A stretch of DNA of 29,520 bases from Rodentolepis nana (GCA_900617975.1 UZAE01000231.1:1-29520); one strand, 5' to 3'; shown: positions 8,710 through 19,999, counted from the first letter of the stretch. The notes: generated by a model not told the origin, from the sequence alone. Program-made: numbers and translations.

Positions 8710-11700
8710 ATGCGACAGTTTTCAGAAGTAGATTGTGGGGCATTACGTTCGTTTAATCGAATAAATTGGCCTATGGATCTTTCAGAGAGAATAACTCAAT
8801 TGAAATCTTTACTTAGCTTTGTGACTGAAAAGGAACATAAAATTATAAACGCCATATCCGGCGATCTGGGAAGGGTAATTGTTTTCATGTTCAAAATCTT
8901 ATACTTAATTTGCAGCCTAGGCATGAAATTATAATGTCGGAGATTTCTATTACAAAATATGAAATTCAAAACCTTTTAAAACATCTTAAATCCTGGATTA
9001 AACCAATAAAAGTAAAGTATTTATAGTTAATTGATATATAATGCTTCATAGGTTCCTAAATTCCGTCATTTTCGAAAAGACAAATGCCGAACTGAATTTC
9101 ATCCTTTAGGAACAGTATTGATTATTGGATCATGGAGCTCTCCGTTTCAGAGCTTAATGATTCCTTTTGCCGGCGCTATTGCGGCTGGAAATTGTGTAGT
9201 TATTAAACCAAATGAATTATCAACAGAAACAGGAGAACTTTTATATGAACAGATTCCAAAATACCTCGATAGAGTAAATTGATTGATTTTCGTTTTCGCC
9301 ATTTCTTTAGAGTATCTGCCAAGTTTTAAGTTGTACCTTAGACGAAACTAGAGAATTTATTGATGAAAACAAGATGGACTTTATTTTCTTCTCTGGAGTT
9401 AGCAGTGATGGTGCTTTCATTATGTCAGAAGCTGCTAAGACTATAACCCCAGTATGTCTGGATCTAAGTGGAAAATGGTACAATATGTAAGCTTCATTAA
9501 CATTCTCACTAGTCCTGCATATATCGACGACTCTGCAGATGTTGAGCTATCTGCTAAACGTATAATGTGGGGAAAGATTTATAATTGTGGTCAATCGTCC
9601 CTGGCGCCTGATTACGCTCTATGTCATCTAGATATCCAGGCGAGGCCTCATTGGTTTACTATTGACCAATAAATATGGACTACAGCTAAGGCATTATTTT
9701 TTCCTATCTTTATTTTAGCCTCGGTTCGTAAGGGCGTGTAGAAATGCCTTACTAGGTTTTTACAATGAGCTACCAAATGTGGATACTGACGACTATGGTC
9801 GAATTGTGAGCCAGGCGCATACTCAGTAAGTTCTCATGTCCTATTCATTAGATAATAAACCCTGTTTTGCCTTTCACAAAGCGAGGTTGGTTGATGACAT
9901 TTATGGACACGTTTTAGGCGCCTGAAAGAGCTCATGCTGGAAACACGGGGAATTCTTGAGTTCGGCGGAGTGACAAGTGTTCAGCGCAGATTCGTTCAGC
10001 CTACTGTCATATCTAATGTCCTCGAAACTGATGCACTCATGCAACATGAGGTGAGTTATCTATTTTCATCAAAAAAGTTAATCTTAATGAAATGAATTCA
10101 TTTTCCAGATATATGGACCAGTTTTGCCAGTAATCTCAGTAAAATCGTCAAGTGACGCCTTAGAATATGTGCGCAATTTGTAAGCTTTGTTTCTTTTTTA
10201 TAGTTTCTTTTGCCTTTCTTTAGACCGAAACCCCAGGCTGTGTATATTTTTGCCAAAGAGAAAGCGATATTTGACGTCTGGAAGAAGTGCACCTCATCCG
10301 GTGGTATAATACTAAATGATGTTGTGATGTTTAAAGGGCGTAAGCACACACACTTTACTATTAATATTGCAATCAATTGTGACAATATTGCCAGTTTTTT
10401 TTATCTGTGCAACTAAATCTAATTATTCGTGCCAGTTAAATGACTCACGGAATCAAGCTCATTGAAAATTTTGAGAACGTGGAGAACGCGGTGTGACATT
10501 TCCAGTCTCTAACCTCGTACTTTCGTTGTCTGTTAAATAAGCTAACATTAGAAAACGAATTTCGATTTAGCAAAATTTTGGATTGGAAGAAATAGTTCCG
10601 TCAGTGGTTCTGCTATTTCCAATGGAATTATGTCAATATTTACTTATTTAACTTTAAACATTGCAAAGGTCAGTAAAAGTTCAATAATCATGATGTGTCT
10701 AACCTCGAAGCTTTTTTGAGTCTTGCAAAGTTATTGTTGATTTGCACACAAGGGTGTGGATTTTTCAATAGTTGTTTTCTAATGAGTGATATCCTCAATA
10801 CATTTAGTTGATATTTATGATAATTTCGAATTGTCATTGGTTGTTTTTTTTGACGTATCTTAAAGGTTAGTTTCTTTTCGCTTTTCTTCTTTTCTTATTC
10901 TTTTTTTTTTGATTTAAACGTCCCTTCTACAACCGGCGAATAATCAATTTTTTAATCAAGATTTCAATAATTACTGAGGTTATTCATGGTCTGGGCCGAT
11001 TATTTGGTACATATTCAATAATGAATTAAATTTCACAACACACTAGTTCTAACTAAGGTCATTTATTAACAGAGGAGGGCGTGTACACTCGATTAAATTC
11101 TAATGGAAGATAATTGTGAAGATTAGAAGAAAGAAAAGTCATATGAGATATGCTTCCCTTGGTTTAACCTTTCCATTCAAGGAGTTCACTTTTGTTGTGG
11201 TATAATTTAATTGGTAACACATCAATAACTTATTTATTTCAAATGGCAGGCGTCTTGATAGCTATCATTAGCCCTTTAGTTGGCTTCAGGCTTCACAGAG
11301 GGGAAAGAACATCAAATTGAAAAAAGTCGAGAGGGGGGGGGGACAGAAGAGTGTTTCAAAATGTAAGAGACAAACACAATGGTAGAAAAAAGGTGAGGTG
11401 AGTACTGTGAAATAGTCGAATATGGTATAGAGTGAGGTGATGGTAGTTGGAAGTCAGAAGTCAACTGCCAGTTAATAGACTTTTTGCCGTATGAATATAC
11501 GATGCCCAGGGTGCACCACGTGGAGGTAAGTCTATCGCACACCCCATAAATCAATAACTAATCTCTAGCTTCTCGAGAGCTTGCAGATGAATGACCAACA
11601 AATCGAATTTGGAAATTGATCAGATCACCGTGAGGTTTCAAAATATTTTATATTCAGTGAACGACTTATTCATACCTTTCGAAGATATTCCATTTATGAT

Positions 11701-13363
11701 CAATGTATGATTAGTTTTATCAATATAGTTATTACCCTCGATTTTATCTACCGCCAAGCTCTTTGATGACCAATTTTTCAAAATCAAGTCGATTAGGACT
11801 TAAGTTCATGATTATAGATATTCTAATTTCTAACTTAATTATCTGAAAATAGCTCCGATGACACTCAGCTCTTTCTTTCGATAGCTTCTAATTAATCGAC
11901 GACAGTGAACAGTCTGTTACTTCGATCGGAAGAGAAATTCGGTCTTCTAAGTGTTATTAAGTCCGTATTAAAGATTAGACAGGGAAGTAAGTGTTAATTT
12001 GTATCAAAAGGTGGGCATTTAATGATCACTATAATTTTCGTTGGTTGAGCTTAACTCACTGGGCGAGAAATGAAGCATTTGTATGTAATAGATAGACGCA
12101 GAAGAAGAGGCAATAATTGGTTTTACAAACCTCAAAGCTAAGTGGAAGAAAGGCCAATTGTATTTAGTGGTTAGTACCAACTCGAAGTTGATTGGAACTA
12201 ACGTAGATGTATGGGTTTCAACTTGAATGATAATTTGAAAGCGAATTTTGCAAACCTTGGCATGATTACAACACATGAAGGAAAATCGTCTTCATAAATT
12301 AATAAATAGTCATTGTGATTTATTTTATTTTCAGCAAATGGGATGAACTTTGGAGGTGTTGACTCCTCGGGAATGGGTCAATATCGTGGAAAAGCGTCTT
12401 TTCAACTATTCTCTCATCAGAGGGGTGTTGTTGAACGTTCAACAAATGAGAAACTCGATAAAAGGTATGGTTGCAAATATTTTACGAAGTTTTTCGGTGT
12501 AAATTAGCAGTTCAAGGTATTTGAGCATTTAAAAAGCTAAATCTTGACCTTACCTTTCGATTATATCAAAGCACATTGTCCTTCTACCTAATTTAGAGTT
12601 TTTGATCTTTCTATCTACTTTGTATCAATGTGAGCATGAACTTCTGCAACGATGTGGCACCATTTTTTGCTCAACTGGTTTCCAGACTGTATGACATCAC
12701 GGATTGATCCGATCTTGATCATTTAGATGTTTGGATGTTTAAGGAGAGTGGTTTTCTAATCCTTTCGTTTTAGAAGAAGGAGAATAAGCATTAAAGAATC
12801 ATAGATGGGATTCATTCACTACAATACCAGCATAGGTCATCCACAAATTTGTCCTTCAACTGACCCACCAAAACAATGCAAAGAAATAGGAAATATAGAG
12901 ATCCAAAAAATATTTTGTTCTCGAAGACAATGCCAAGCCATTCTTGAACTAATATAAGATCGATTTTATGGGAAATAATGCGAGAGAAGATCTCCTTCAG
13001 GACTAACTGTTTATTTCAAAATTTCATCTTGATACCAGGCTTCAAAGTGGATAAAATCTACTTGATTGAATTAAACCGTAGGAAAATTAAAATTTGACAG
13101 TTAGATCCCGAAAGCAAAATGTACACCAGTTTCTTATTCCCTAATACCAGTACCCGTATTATCTTGGCTATTTAATTGGTTGTTGAAATTTTTAGGTTAT
13201 GGTTATCCATATTTTTCGCTTTACTTTTATATAATTAAATATTTTGAATGCATATATAATATTAAATTACCATTTAATCGTAATGTGTTTATATTTCAGA
13301 ATTAGATATCCACCATATTATGAAAGTACAACTGTTGCCCTTCGAAGGATATTTAAAGACTGA
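8710..13363 (+). CDS. ALDH3-family aldehyde dehydrogenase homologue, 11 exons, probable pseudoenzyme
   Basis: Exons: 8710-8874, 8916-9011, 9052-9273, 9311-9477, 9513-9639, 9719-9825, 9918-10050, 10109-10179, 10224-10339, 12335-12464, 13300-13363. Joined, they give about 465 residues, the usual ALDH3 length, with all phases consistent. Recognisable blocks are GTVLIIGSW and GAIAAGNCVVIKPNE (residues ~107-142), AAKTITPVCLDLSGK (~202-216), GKIYNCGQSSLAPDYALC (~237-254), EIYGPVLPV (~339-347), FGGVDSSGMG near the C-terminus, and RYPPY, an ALDH3 signature, close to the end. ALDH3 enzymes oxidise fatty or aromatic aldehydes with NAD(P)+. Here the oxyanion Asn of WNYP is Ser116, the general-base Glu of LELGGK is Asp212, and the nucleophile Cys of GQTC is Ser246. 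The Glu of EIFGPV is kept (Glu339). Normal dehydrogenase activity is therefore unlikely. No stop or frameshift interrupts the frame, which argues against a simple pseudogene. Introns 1-8 are 35-92 bp; introns 9 and 10 are 1995 and 835 bp. Confidence 0.92.
9640..9718 (+). other. GC-AG intron (intron 5 of the ALDH3-like gene)
   Basis: The only donor that keeps the frame and preserves the ALDH3 spacing between the catalytic loop and the following FYNE block is CAG|GCGAGG. The acceptor is TATTTTAG at 9711-9718. A GT donor at 9650 would put the next exon into a frame with an immediate stop. Confidence 0.7.
11231..11545 (-). mobile_element. SINE-like retroposon with HDV-like ribozyme, copy 6, antisense in ALDH3-like intron 9
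   Basis: The target-site duplication ATCAATAACT is present at 11221-11230 and 11550-11559. Between G1 of the ribozyme (11545) and the duplication there are four extra bases, probably non-templated additions at the 5' junction. The body has a long G run at 11332-11341 as seen on the + strand. Its sense strand is opposite to the host gene. Confidence 0.93.
11474..11545 (-). ncRNA. HDV-like self-cleaving ribozyme, copy 6 (near-intact)
   Basis: P1 GGGGTGT/GCACCCT, P2 GATAGACTT/AAGTCTATT, P3 ACC/GGT with loop TCCACGT, P4 GTAT-ATTC-ATAC and the catalytic joiner GGCAAA are all intact. The only deviation is GGGCATC for GGGCAAC. P3 is fully Watson-Crick here, better than in copy 5. Confidence 0.83.
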
Positions 13364-14026
13364 TGACGGCATAATAAGTGAAGTGTCGCGATGGTATCTT
13401 CTTCTTACTTTAAATATTATTTCATATGTCGCATATTAAGGGAATGCAATGTTAATTATTATATTTCATCCCCACTCTCTCTCTCTCTCTCTCGGTCTGT
13501 TATATATTTTGGCTGAGAATACGATTCGCTTTATATTCGTAGATTTTAATATTTTCACTCATTACTGAACTCAACCTGTTGTTGTTTACAATATGTTTGA
13601 TTGCTGAACAATGGATTTTAACGAGTCGCCTTCATTATCTTCACACTATGCGGTAATATGAATTTTGCAATTACTGGTAATGGTATAGATGTGAAGGACA
13701 AATTATATGCCATCATTATTATTGCTTTTCAATCTCAAAAATGATAATTTATTTAACATGATTGAATTCATCACTCTAAATAATGAAAACAATAGATTAT
13801 GATGGAGATATTCAAAGGGAATAAGAGTATTATGGCGCTCCACATTACCGAAAAACGCTACGATTTAAATATTTAGGAAAAGTTTAAAAGTACAGTTCTT
13901 AAAAAAAACACAAAGATAAAACATTAAAAAAAATTGGTGAATGATTATTTGGAAATACCGCGTTTCTCATTTCTTCACTGTCCAGTCTGTTCAAAATAAT
14001 CAGGATAGTTACCATTTCCATGTACC
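13364..14026. other. 3' flank of the ALDH3-like gene, no gene seen
   Basis: This presumed 3' UTR and intergenic DNA is AT-rich and contains a CT microsatellite. I saw no clear AATAAA signal close behind the stop codon. Confidence 0.4.
13475..13493. repeat. CT microsatellite
   Basis: CT dinucleotide run of about nine units. Confidence 0.85.
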
Positions 14027-14292
14027 TGTGGGACACTTCATCAATGACCAATAGAAATCCTGCTACAGAACACTACTCAGAGATACTTAGCTATTAATGC
14101 TCACGCGAATTATGCTAGATTTATCCGGTAACTAATCGCTTTGCCAAAAAAAACAAAATTCGCTATCCTTATCTGGTGAATAGACGTTTCAGTGATACGT
14201 CTCTTTCTTCTGGAGACTCAGTAATTAGGAGAATCTATTACAAAGGTTTCTGAGACTTAAGCCAGGCTTTACTAGCGTAGCAATCCGCTACA
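14027..14292 (+). repeat. 5' LTR
   Basis: It is nearly identical to 18471-18733. By eye I count five single-base differences, all transitions, plus two small indels in an A-rich run, roughly 98% identity. Confidence 0.95.
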
Positions 14293-14295
14293 AAT

Positions 14296-14314
14296 TGGTG
14301 ACCCTGACGTGATC
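14296..14314 (+). promoter_or_regulatory. primer-binding site, tRNA-Trp type
   Basis: TGGTGACCCTGACGTGATC starts three bases behind the LTR. It matches the complement of the conserved 3' end of eukaryotic tRNA-Trp, CCA included, with one mismatch (T for C at position 10). Confidence 0.88.
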
Positions 14315-14446
14315 CAAGCCTGACTACATCCGCTCAGTAGTAGTACAACCTCATTTTGGTGATACGAATTTATTTGACCGCTCAATCGTACCCGGTCAGT
14401 CAACCTCCATCCAACTCTCCCATCGATCTTTCCTATTTACAACATT

Positions 14447-15250
14447 ATGCCCAAAGAAACAGACAACAACCAATCTACTATCATCCCGAGCTGGCCGACC
14501 TTTAATCCCGGTTGTGCAGAAATCTGGTTCGTTCAGTTCGAAAATACTCTCAAGATTAGTGGTATCTCAAAACGTACCAACTGGTTCGTTCACCTAACGG
14601 TAGCATTACCAAGTGATATCCTACAACCATTTCAAGATCTAGTTACTAGAACGCCAGACAACAATTCATACGATCTGCTCAAACAGGCTATTATTGGACA
14701 CCTATCTGCTTCTGCAGAAAAACGTATAGAAAATCTTTCTACAGAATCCGAACTCGGTGATAGAACACAATCTCAACTTTTACGTTATGTGCGTTCTACG
14801 GTCGGTCCCGAGGATGTGTTCACAAGAATGCTAAGGGAACTGTGGTTAGACAAACTCCCAGAACACCTAGCCACCCAACTCTTGGCTAGCCCATATCAAG
14901 ACGACCTAGACAAATTGGCTGAAGTGGCCGACCGCATTCATCGACGTGGTAGTACACCTAGAGTCCACACTGTAAGAACTTAAGTCCCATCTGACAGTAT
15001 GTCGCAACGATTGGACAACCTTACAGACCAGTTCCAAGAACTTAAAACAATCATCTAAAATTTTTCTTCACAATCCAAGCGTCAACGTGCATTTTCATCC
15101 AGAAAACGACAGAATTTAACAGAAAATGAAGACACTATCTGTTATTATCATCGCACCTACGGAGATAACGCAAAAAAATGTACCCCTTGGTGTCAATACC
15201 GCAAACACCAACAACGCAGTCCGGCGGGAAAAGAACGCGGCAGACAGTAA
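14447..15250 (+). pseudogene. Gag polyprotein with two premature stops
   Basis: The frame opens at ATG 14447 and is interrupted by TAA at 14981-14983 and TAA at 15056-15058, then closes at 15248-15250, all in one frame. The first 178 residues contain the retrotransposon capsid-like helices (WFVQFENTL near residue 26, LSASAEKRIENL, GDRTQSQLLRYVR). The nucleocapsid finger at 15140-15193 reads CYYHRTYGDNAKKCTPWC, spacing C-x2-H-x9-C-x3-C, flanked by basic residues for RNA binding. In a live element Gag packages the RNA into virus-like particles; this copy cannot make a full-length product. Confidence 0.88.
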
Positions 15251-18200
15251 AGTCGACGCCTGATCCTGGCAGATACCCTAGTCGCCTGCTATACATTACA
15301 GACAAGAATCGCTAACTTACATTTTTGGTGGACACAGGTTCCGAAGTCAGTGTTATTCCGCGGTCTACAAAACAACGCTATACTCCAGCCACCAGGACCT
15401 CCCTCGTAGCAGCTAATAATGCCCAAATACAGGTCTATGGACAAAAGTTCCTTAATCTGGACCTAGGCCTCTGTCAAGAGTTCCCGTTTACCTTCTATAT
15501 TTCGGACGTCCAACAGCCCATTATTGGTGCCGATTTCCTCAAGCTTCCAGTTATTAGTCCATCTCAAAGACAACGCTCTACTGGACAATCTTACATCCAT
15601 GCGCGTGATCGGCTCGAAACGGCCCTTAGGATCTGTTGGTTTGAACGGGCTCTTCCCGGTAGATAACTGCTACTCGAACATTCTATCAGAATTTCCCTCC
15701 ATCTTTCGTTCCCAATCAGACATTCCAGGGACCAAGCATAGTGTCCAGCACCATATTACCACAAAAGGGCAATCTGTTTTCGCTAGAGCCCGACGCCTAC
15801 ACCCCGATAAACTACAGGCGGCAAAACAAGAATTTGAACACATGGTTACTTTAGGAATCGTTAGACCTTCAAACAGCCCATGGGCTTCCCCACTGCATAT
15901 GGTCGCAAAAAAAACGGTGACTGGAGGCCATGTGGAGACTACCGGGCACTCAATAGCATTACATTGCCAGACAGGTACCCCATACCCCACATTCACGACT
16001 TTTCATTACAATTGCATGGAAAAGTCATTTTTCTCCAAGATCGATCTAGTTCGAGCCTATCACCAAATTCTAATGGCCCCAGAAGATATCGCGAAGACGG
16101 ATATAATTACACCATTCGGCCTGTTCGAATATTAACGTATGCCTTTCGGTTTACGCAACGCCGCCCAATCCTTCCAAAGATTCATGGATCAAGTCTTCCG
16201 TGGGCTAGATTACGTTTACGTTTATATCGATGATGTACTCATCACCAGCTCCAACCCAGAGGAGCACAGGCAACATCTACGCCAAGTATTCAAACGTCTA
16301 TAGGAGTACGGGATCACGGTGAACCCCGAGAAGAGTAAGCTCGGCCAGGACGAAATTGAATTCCTAGGCCACCTCATCAATGCGCATGGAATCGCTCCCT
16401 TACCTGAGAAGACACAGTCCATCCTGGATTACCCAATGCCCCAATCAGTAAAGAGTCTTCGTCGTTTCTTGGGGATTGTGAACTATTACGGAAGATTCAT
16501 CCCCAACTGCGCTCAAGTACTCCAACCTTTCACGGATCTACTGAAAGGTAACCCAAAACACTTCCGAGTGACATCAGAGGCTGAGTCCGCGTTCACGGAA
16601 GTGAAACAACTGCTCTCCAGGGCGACTACCCTAAACCACCTCGACACTTCCAGCTAGACACGAATAGTATTAAAGACAGATGCATCTCAAGTGGCCGTCG
16701 GAGCAGCTCTGCAACAGGTAGTTAGAGGCGAAATCCAACCACTCCTTCTCCAAGAAGCTCACCGCTACTAAAACTCGTTATAGTACGTTCGGTAGAGAAT
16801 TACTCGCCATCTACCTGGCAGTCAAACACTTTCGTCATATATTGGAAGGCCCCTCAGTTTACAATATTTACCAACCACAAGCCCCTAATTTATGCGTTCC
16901 AGGCCACCTCAGATCACCACTCCCCCAGGGAAACTCGTCATTCCGATTTCGTCTTACAATTCACAAATGATATTCGCCATATTGACGGCGCGAGTAACGG
17001 TGCTGTTGCAATATCTCGCATGGAGTTGAACCAAATAGGGGCACTCTCTCTCTCGATTTGCAAATTCTGGCCACTGAACAAAAGTCGCATCCAGATTTCA
17101 CCGAAATTACATCCAACCCTTCGTTACATTTCGAATGCTTACCCCTACCAGACTCCGATACACAAATCCATTGCGATGTTTCAACCGACAAGCCGTGACC
17201 ATTTGTCTCGCAAGCATATCACCGGAAGATTTTTGATCATTTTCACGGTTTATCGCAACCGAGCATTCGTTCCACAACGAAGTTGATCACCGACCGTTTT
17301 GTTTGGAAAAACATCCGGCAGGACGTCCGTCATTGGGCCAAACATTGCCTCATTTGTCAGGCCAGCAAGGTCCAAAAACATTCTCGCAGCCCGCTCGCCA
17401 CTTACCCTCTTCCCGAAGCATGTTTTCGCTATGTACATGTTGATATTGTGGGTCCGCTGTCACCTTCGAACTCCTATACACATATCCTAACATGTATCGA
17501 CCGATTTACACGTTGGCCAATCGCAGTACCCATACGCGGCACTACTGCTACGATGGTGGCGATGACACTAATGGATTCGTGGATATCCATTTTCGGAGTT
17601 CCCGCCGTAATAATTTCTGACAGGGGACCCCAATTCACTTCTACGTTGTTTCAGGAGTTAAACCAACTCTTGGGCTCGACACACATACGCACCACCGGAG
17701 AGCAACGGCTTAGTAGAGCGTTTTCATCGACAGCTTAAGTCTGCTATCATCGCTAGTTCGGCCGGCGTTAACTGGGCAGAACGTCTTCCCATCATCCTCC
17801 TGTCTATTAGGAGTACTGTGAAAGAAGAACTTGGATGCTGCCCGGCGGAACTAGTATTTGGTACTACGCTAAGGCTACCGGGAGAAATGATCTTGGACTC
17901 CTAAAAACATACTACCGTAGACCCATTATCCTATTCCACCCAATTAAAAGACCATTTCCGTCCAACACCAACCCGTTCGAATACCACGCCAGTGTATATC
18001 CATAACGATTTATCTACAAGTCCCTTCGTTTTCGCTCGAGTTGATTCAGTAAAAAGACCCCTACAACCACCGTACGAAGGACCTTACAAAGTCGTCAAAC
18101 GCAAACCAAAATATTTCATTCTTGACCGCAACGGCACCAAGGACTCCGTCAGTATCGACCATTTAAAGCCGTCTTGCCTGGAGTGCCCTATACCAAAGCC

Positions 18201-18459
18201 CGCAGTTAGGAATCACCCGTCCGGTCCTACTACCTCAACAGCCGAAGATCCTATACCACCCTTGTCTCCCCCACCACTACAATCCCTACCCGAAGATACT
18301 TCGGCCTCTGCAGTTTCCCCTTCTGTCCCTCTTCAACCTGAACCTATTACACTCGGGACGACCGAAAAGTTACCTCCCCCCCCCCCCGGCTGGCCGACTA
18401 TGCGCATTCAGTACGTCGAGCGTTTGATTTCCCCTTTTAGGCTCCTACAAACGCTCTAA
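15251..18459 (+). pseudogene. Pol polyprotein remnant: protease, reverse transcriptase, RNase H, integrase
   Basis: The aspartic protease begins with LVDTGSEVSVIP at about 15325 and includes IIGADFL. The reverse transcriptase shows [46 protein letters not shown], and the active-site YIDD at 16223-16234. RNase H has TDASQVAVGAAL (about 16678) and GRELLAIYLAV, but the usual TDHK reads TNHK and the ADALSR block reads GAVAISR, so two catalytic positions are lost. The integrase has CLICQ of the zinc domain, then VDIVGP, SDRGPQF and, in another frame, SNGLVERFH. A GPY-like C-terminal module (PPYEGPYKVVKR) and a proline-rich tail end at 18459. Breaks include frameshifts near 15545, in the A8 tract at 15907, near 16025, in RNase H, and near 17690, and stops at 16133, about 16300, 16655 and about 17901. 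Confidence 0.9.
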
Positions 18460-18467
18460 AGGGGGAG
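18458..18467 (+). promoter_or_regulatory. polypurine tract
   Basis: AAAGGGGGAG lies three bases before the 3' LTR, the expected position for the plus-strand primer. Confidence 0.85.
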
Positions 18468-18470
18468 TAT

Positions 18471-18733
18471 TGTGGGACACTTCATCAATGACCAATAGAA
18501 ATCCTGCTACAGAACACTACTCAGAGATACTTAGCTATTAATGTTCACGCGAATTATGCTAGATTTATCTGATAACTAATCGCTTTGCCAAAAAAACAAT
18601 TCGCTATCCTTATCTGGTGAATAAACGTTTCAGTGATACGTCTCTTTCTTCTGGAGACTCAGTAATTAGGAGAATCTATCACAAAGGTTTCTGAGACTTA
18701 AGCCAGGCTTTACTAGCGTAGCAATCCGCTACA
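18471..18733 (+). repeat. 3' LTR
   Basis: Direct repeat of the 5' LTR, beginning TGTGGGACAC and ending CCGCTACA. Confidence 0.95.
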
Positions 18734-19032
18734 TAACCTTTCAAAATTTTGGTAGTAGAGTTAAAATGTAAATAAATTAGTTCGAAATGAAAACATGTAA
18801 CCCTGAAAGATTACTTGACTATAACATCTTTGAACGTTAAAATCATTATTTTATATCAATTTCATTATATCTAGTTTGATTTAACATATGCCCTATTAGT
18901 AAAAGCGGATAAATTTAAAAAAGTCGAAACAAAGGCTGGTCACATGGTTGAAAACAGTCACACTGAGGCTCAGAATATTTTAATTCTCGGGTTAGGGTTA
19001 TTTGGAGCCATAATTAACCTTTTCTATGAAGC

Positions 19033-19401
19033 TGTAGCGGATTGCTACCTTAGTAAAGCCTGACCGACTCAGAAATCTCTATGGCAGATTCTCCAAAATC
19101 TAGCTAGACTCCCAGAACTAGCTAAGCTATAGCCCAGCTATAAAGGAAACAGACGTGTAGCACGGAGCACGTCTATTCAATAAGTATATTGCGGATAAAG
19201 TGTACACGCAGGATAATGGTTGGTCACTGTTTGTACGGTCGCACCTCCCAATCCTGGTGTGCTGGCATGTGATGACGTGTCCCACAGGTTAAACAGATGT
19301 TGATGATTGGTCACTGCACACAGAGTTGTACCCGCACCTCCCAATCCTGGCGAGCAACATGCCGGCATACGATGACGCACAGAGCGATAACGTGTCCCAC
19401 A
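19033..19401 (-). mobile_element. solo LTR of a related CsRn1-like element with duplicated U3
   Basis: On the + strand it opens TGTAGCGGATTGCTAC, the complement of the LTR end seen at 14292 and 18733, and it closes with CGTGTCCCACA, the complement of the LTR start. No internal element sequence follows. The canonical LTR length is reached at 19286 (254 bp). A further 115 bp repeats the U3 end: TTGGTCACTG, GCACCTCCCAATCCTGG, a C/TGATGACG block and GTGTCCCACA each occur twice. Flanks AAGC and GAGC agree in 3 of 4 bases. Confidence 0.85.
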
Positions 19402-19780
19402 GAGCTGTCTACATTTTTTTCTTAGTGCAATATTTATATTAGGCAAGATAGAATGTAGGAAATCAAATATCTACCTATATGAAAGATTGTTGGAATAAAT
19501 TTGAAAAAATATCGGAACAAAATGTTGCAACGCAATGCTAAATGAACCATTACAACCCTAATAGCTGCGGCACACAGATCGAACTTTTTCAATGCGTCAA
19601 TTGGTGAGCGCTCCCCTGACGAATGCCTGGATTGAAAGATTAGTCCATTGGCTAACCCACACCAATGGTAAGTTTGCGCATTAGAATAGATCCTTCAAAA
19701 AGCATAGCATTAACGATCCAAAATGGAAAGTCCGTATAATATCACAGCCAATAATGTCCATGAACTTATTCCAAGGATGT

Positions 19781-19998
19781 GGAGTGTACGGTAGACTTAC
19801 TTCCATGTGGTGCACCCTGGACAGTTTAACTCCCACTTCAAATTACTGACCCCACTGTATGTCATACCCCACCACCTCTACAGTGCTCACCTTGCATTTC
19901 CTTTGCCTATTTTATAGCTGTCAATCTCTCATCCGTGGTTCATTTTGAATTTTTCTCGCTTCAATGTTTAACTTCTTTAAAGTCTGAATAAATAAATC
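19781..19998 (+). mobile_element. SINE-like retroposon, copy 7, internally deleted
   Basis: The start (GGAGTGT, GGTAGACTT, TTCCATGTGGTGCACCCTGG) and body are recognisable. A deletion has removed the P4 hairpin, the catalytic joiner and P2's 3' strand of the ribozyme, and the conserved 3' block before the AATAAATAAAT tail is missing as well. This is the oldest-looking copy and cannot self-cleave. Confidence 0.82.
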
Positions 19999-19999
19999 T

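Larger units (their letters stand above)
14027..18733 (+). mobile_element. Ty3/gypsy LTR retrotransposon, CsRn1-like, defective
   Basis: The full-length element is about 4.7 kb with direct LTRs of 266 and 263 bp that begin TGTGGG and end CTACA. It has a tRNA-Trp primer-binding site, gag with a C-x2-H-x9-C-x3-C finger, and pol in the order protease, reverse transcriptase, RNase H, integrase (Ty3/gypsy order), followed by a polypurine tract. The primer site and the unusual finger are the hallmarks of the CsRn1 clade described from the liver fluke Clonorchis. At least ten stops or frameshifts break gag and pol. The flanks GTACC (left) and TAACC (right) agree in only 3 of 5 positions, so the target duplication is damaged or unclear. 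Confidence 0.95.

Noticed and set aside
10098..10385. Minus-strand open frame of 95 codons
   Set aside because: It is the antisense shadow of ALDH3-like exons 8 and 9, whose plus-strand reading matches the family.
11312..11554. Open frame of 80 codons on the - strand
   Set aside because: It reads through the ribozyme and body of retroposon copy 6; structural RNA, not coding.
15670..15996. Minus-strand open frame of 108 codons
   Set aside because: Antisense of the reverse-transcriptase region, which is clearly recognisable on the + strand.
19177..19446. Minus-strand open frame of 89 codons
   Set aside because: It lies in the solo LTR and its duplicated U3; repeated motifs in the peptide come from the DNA duplication.
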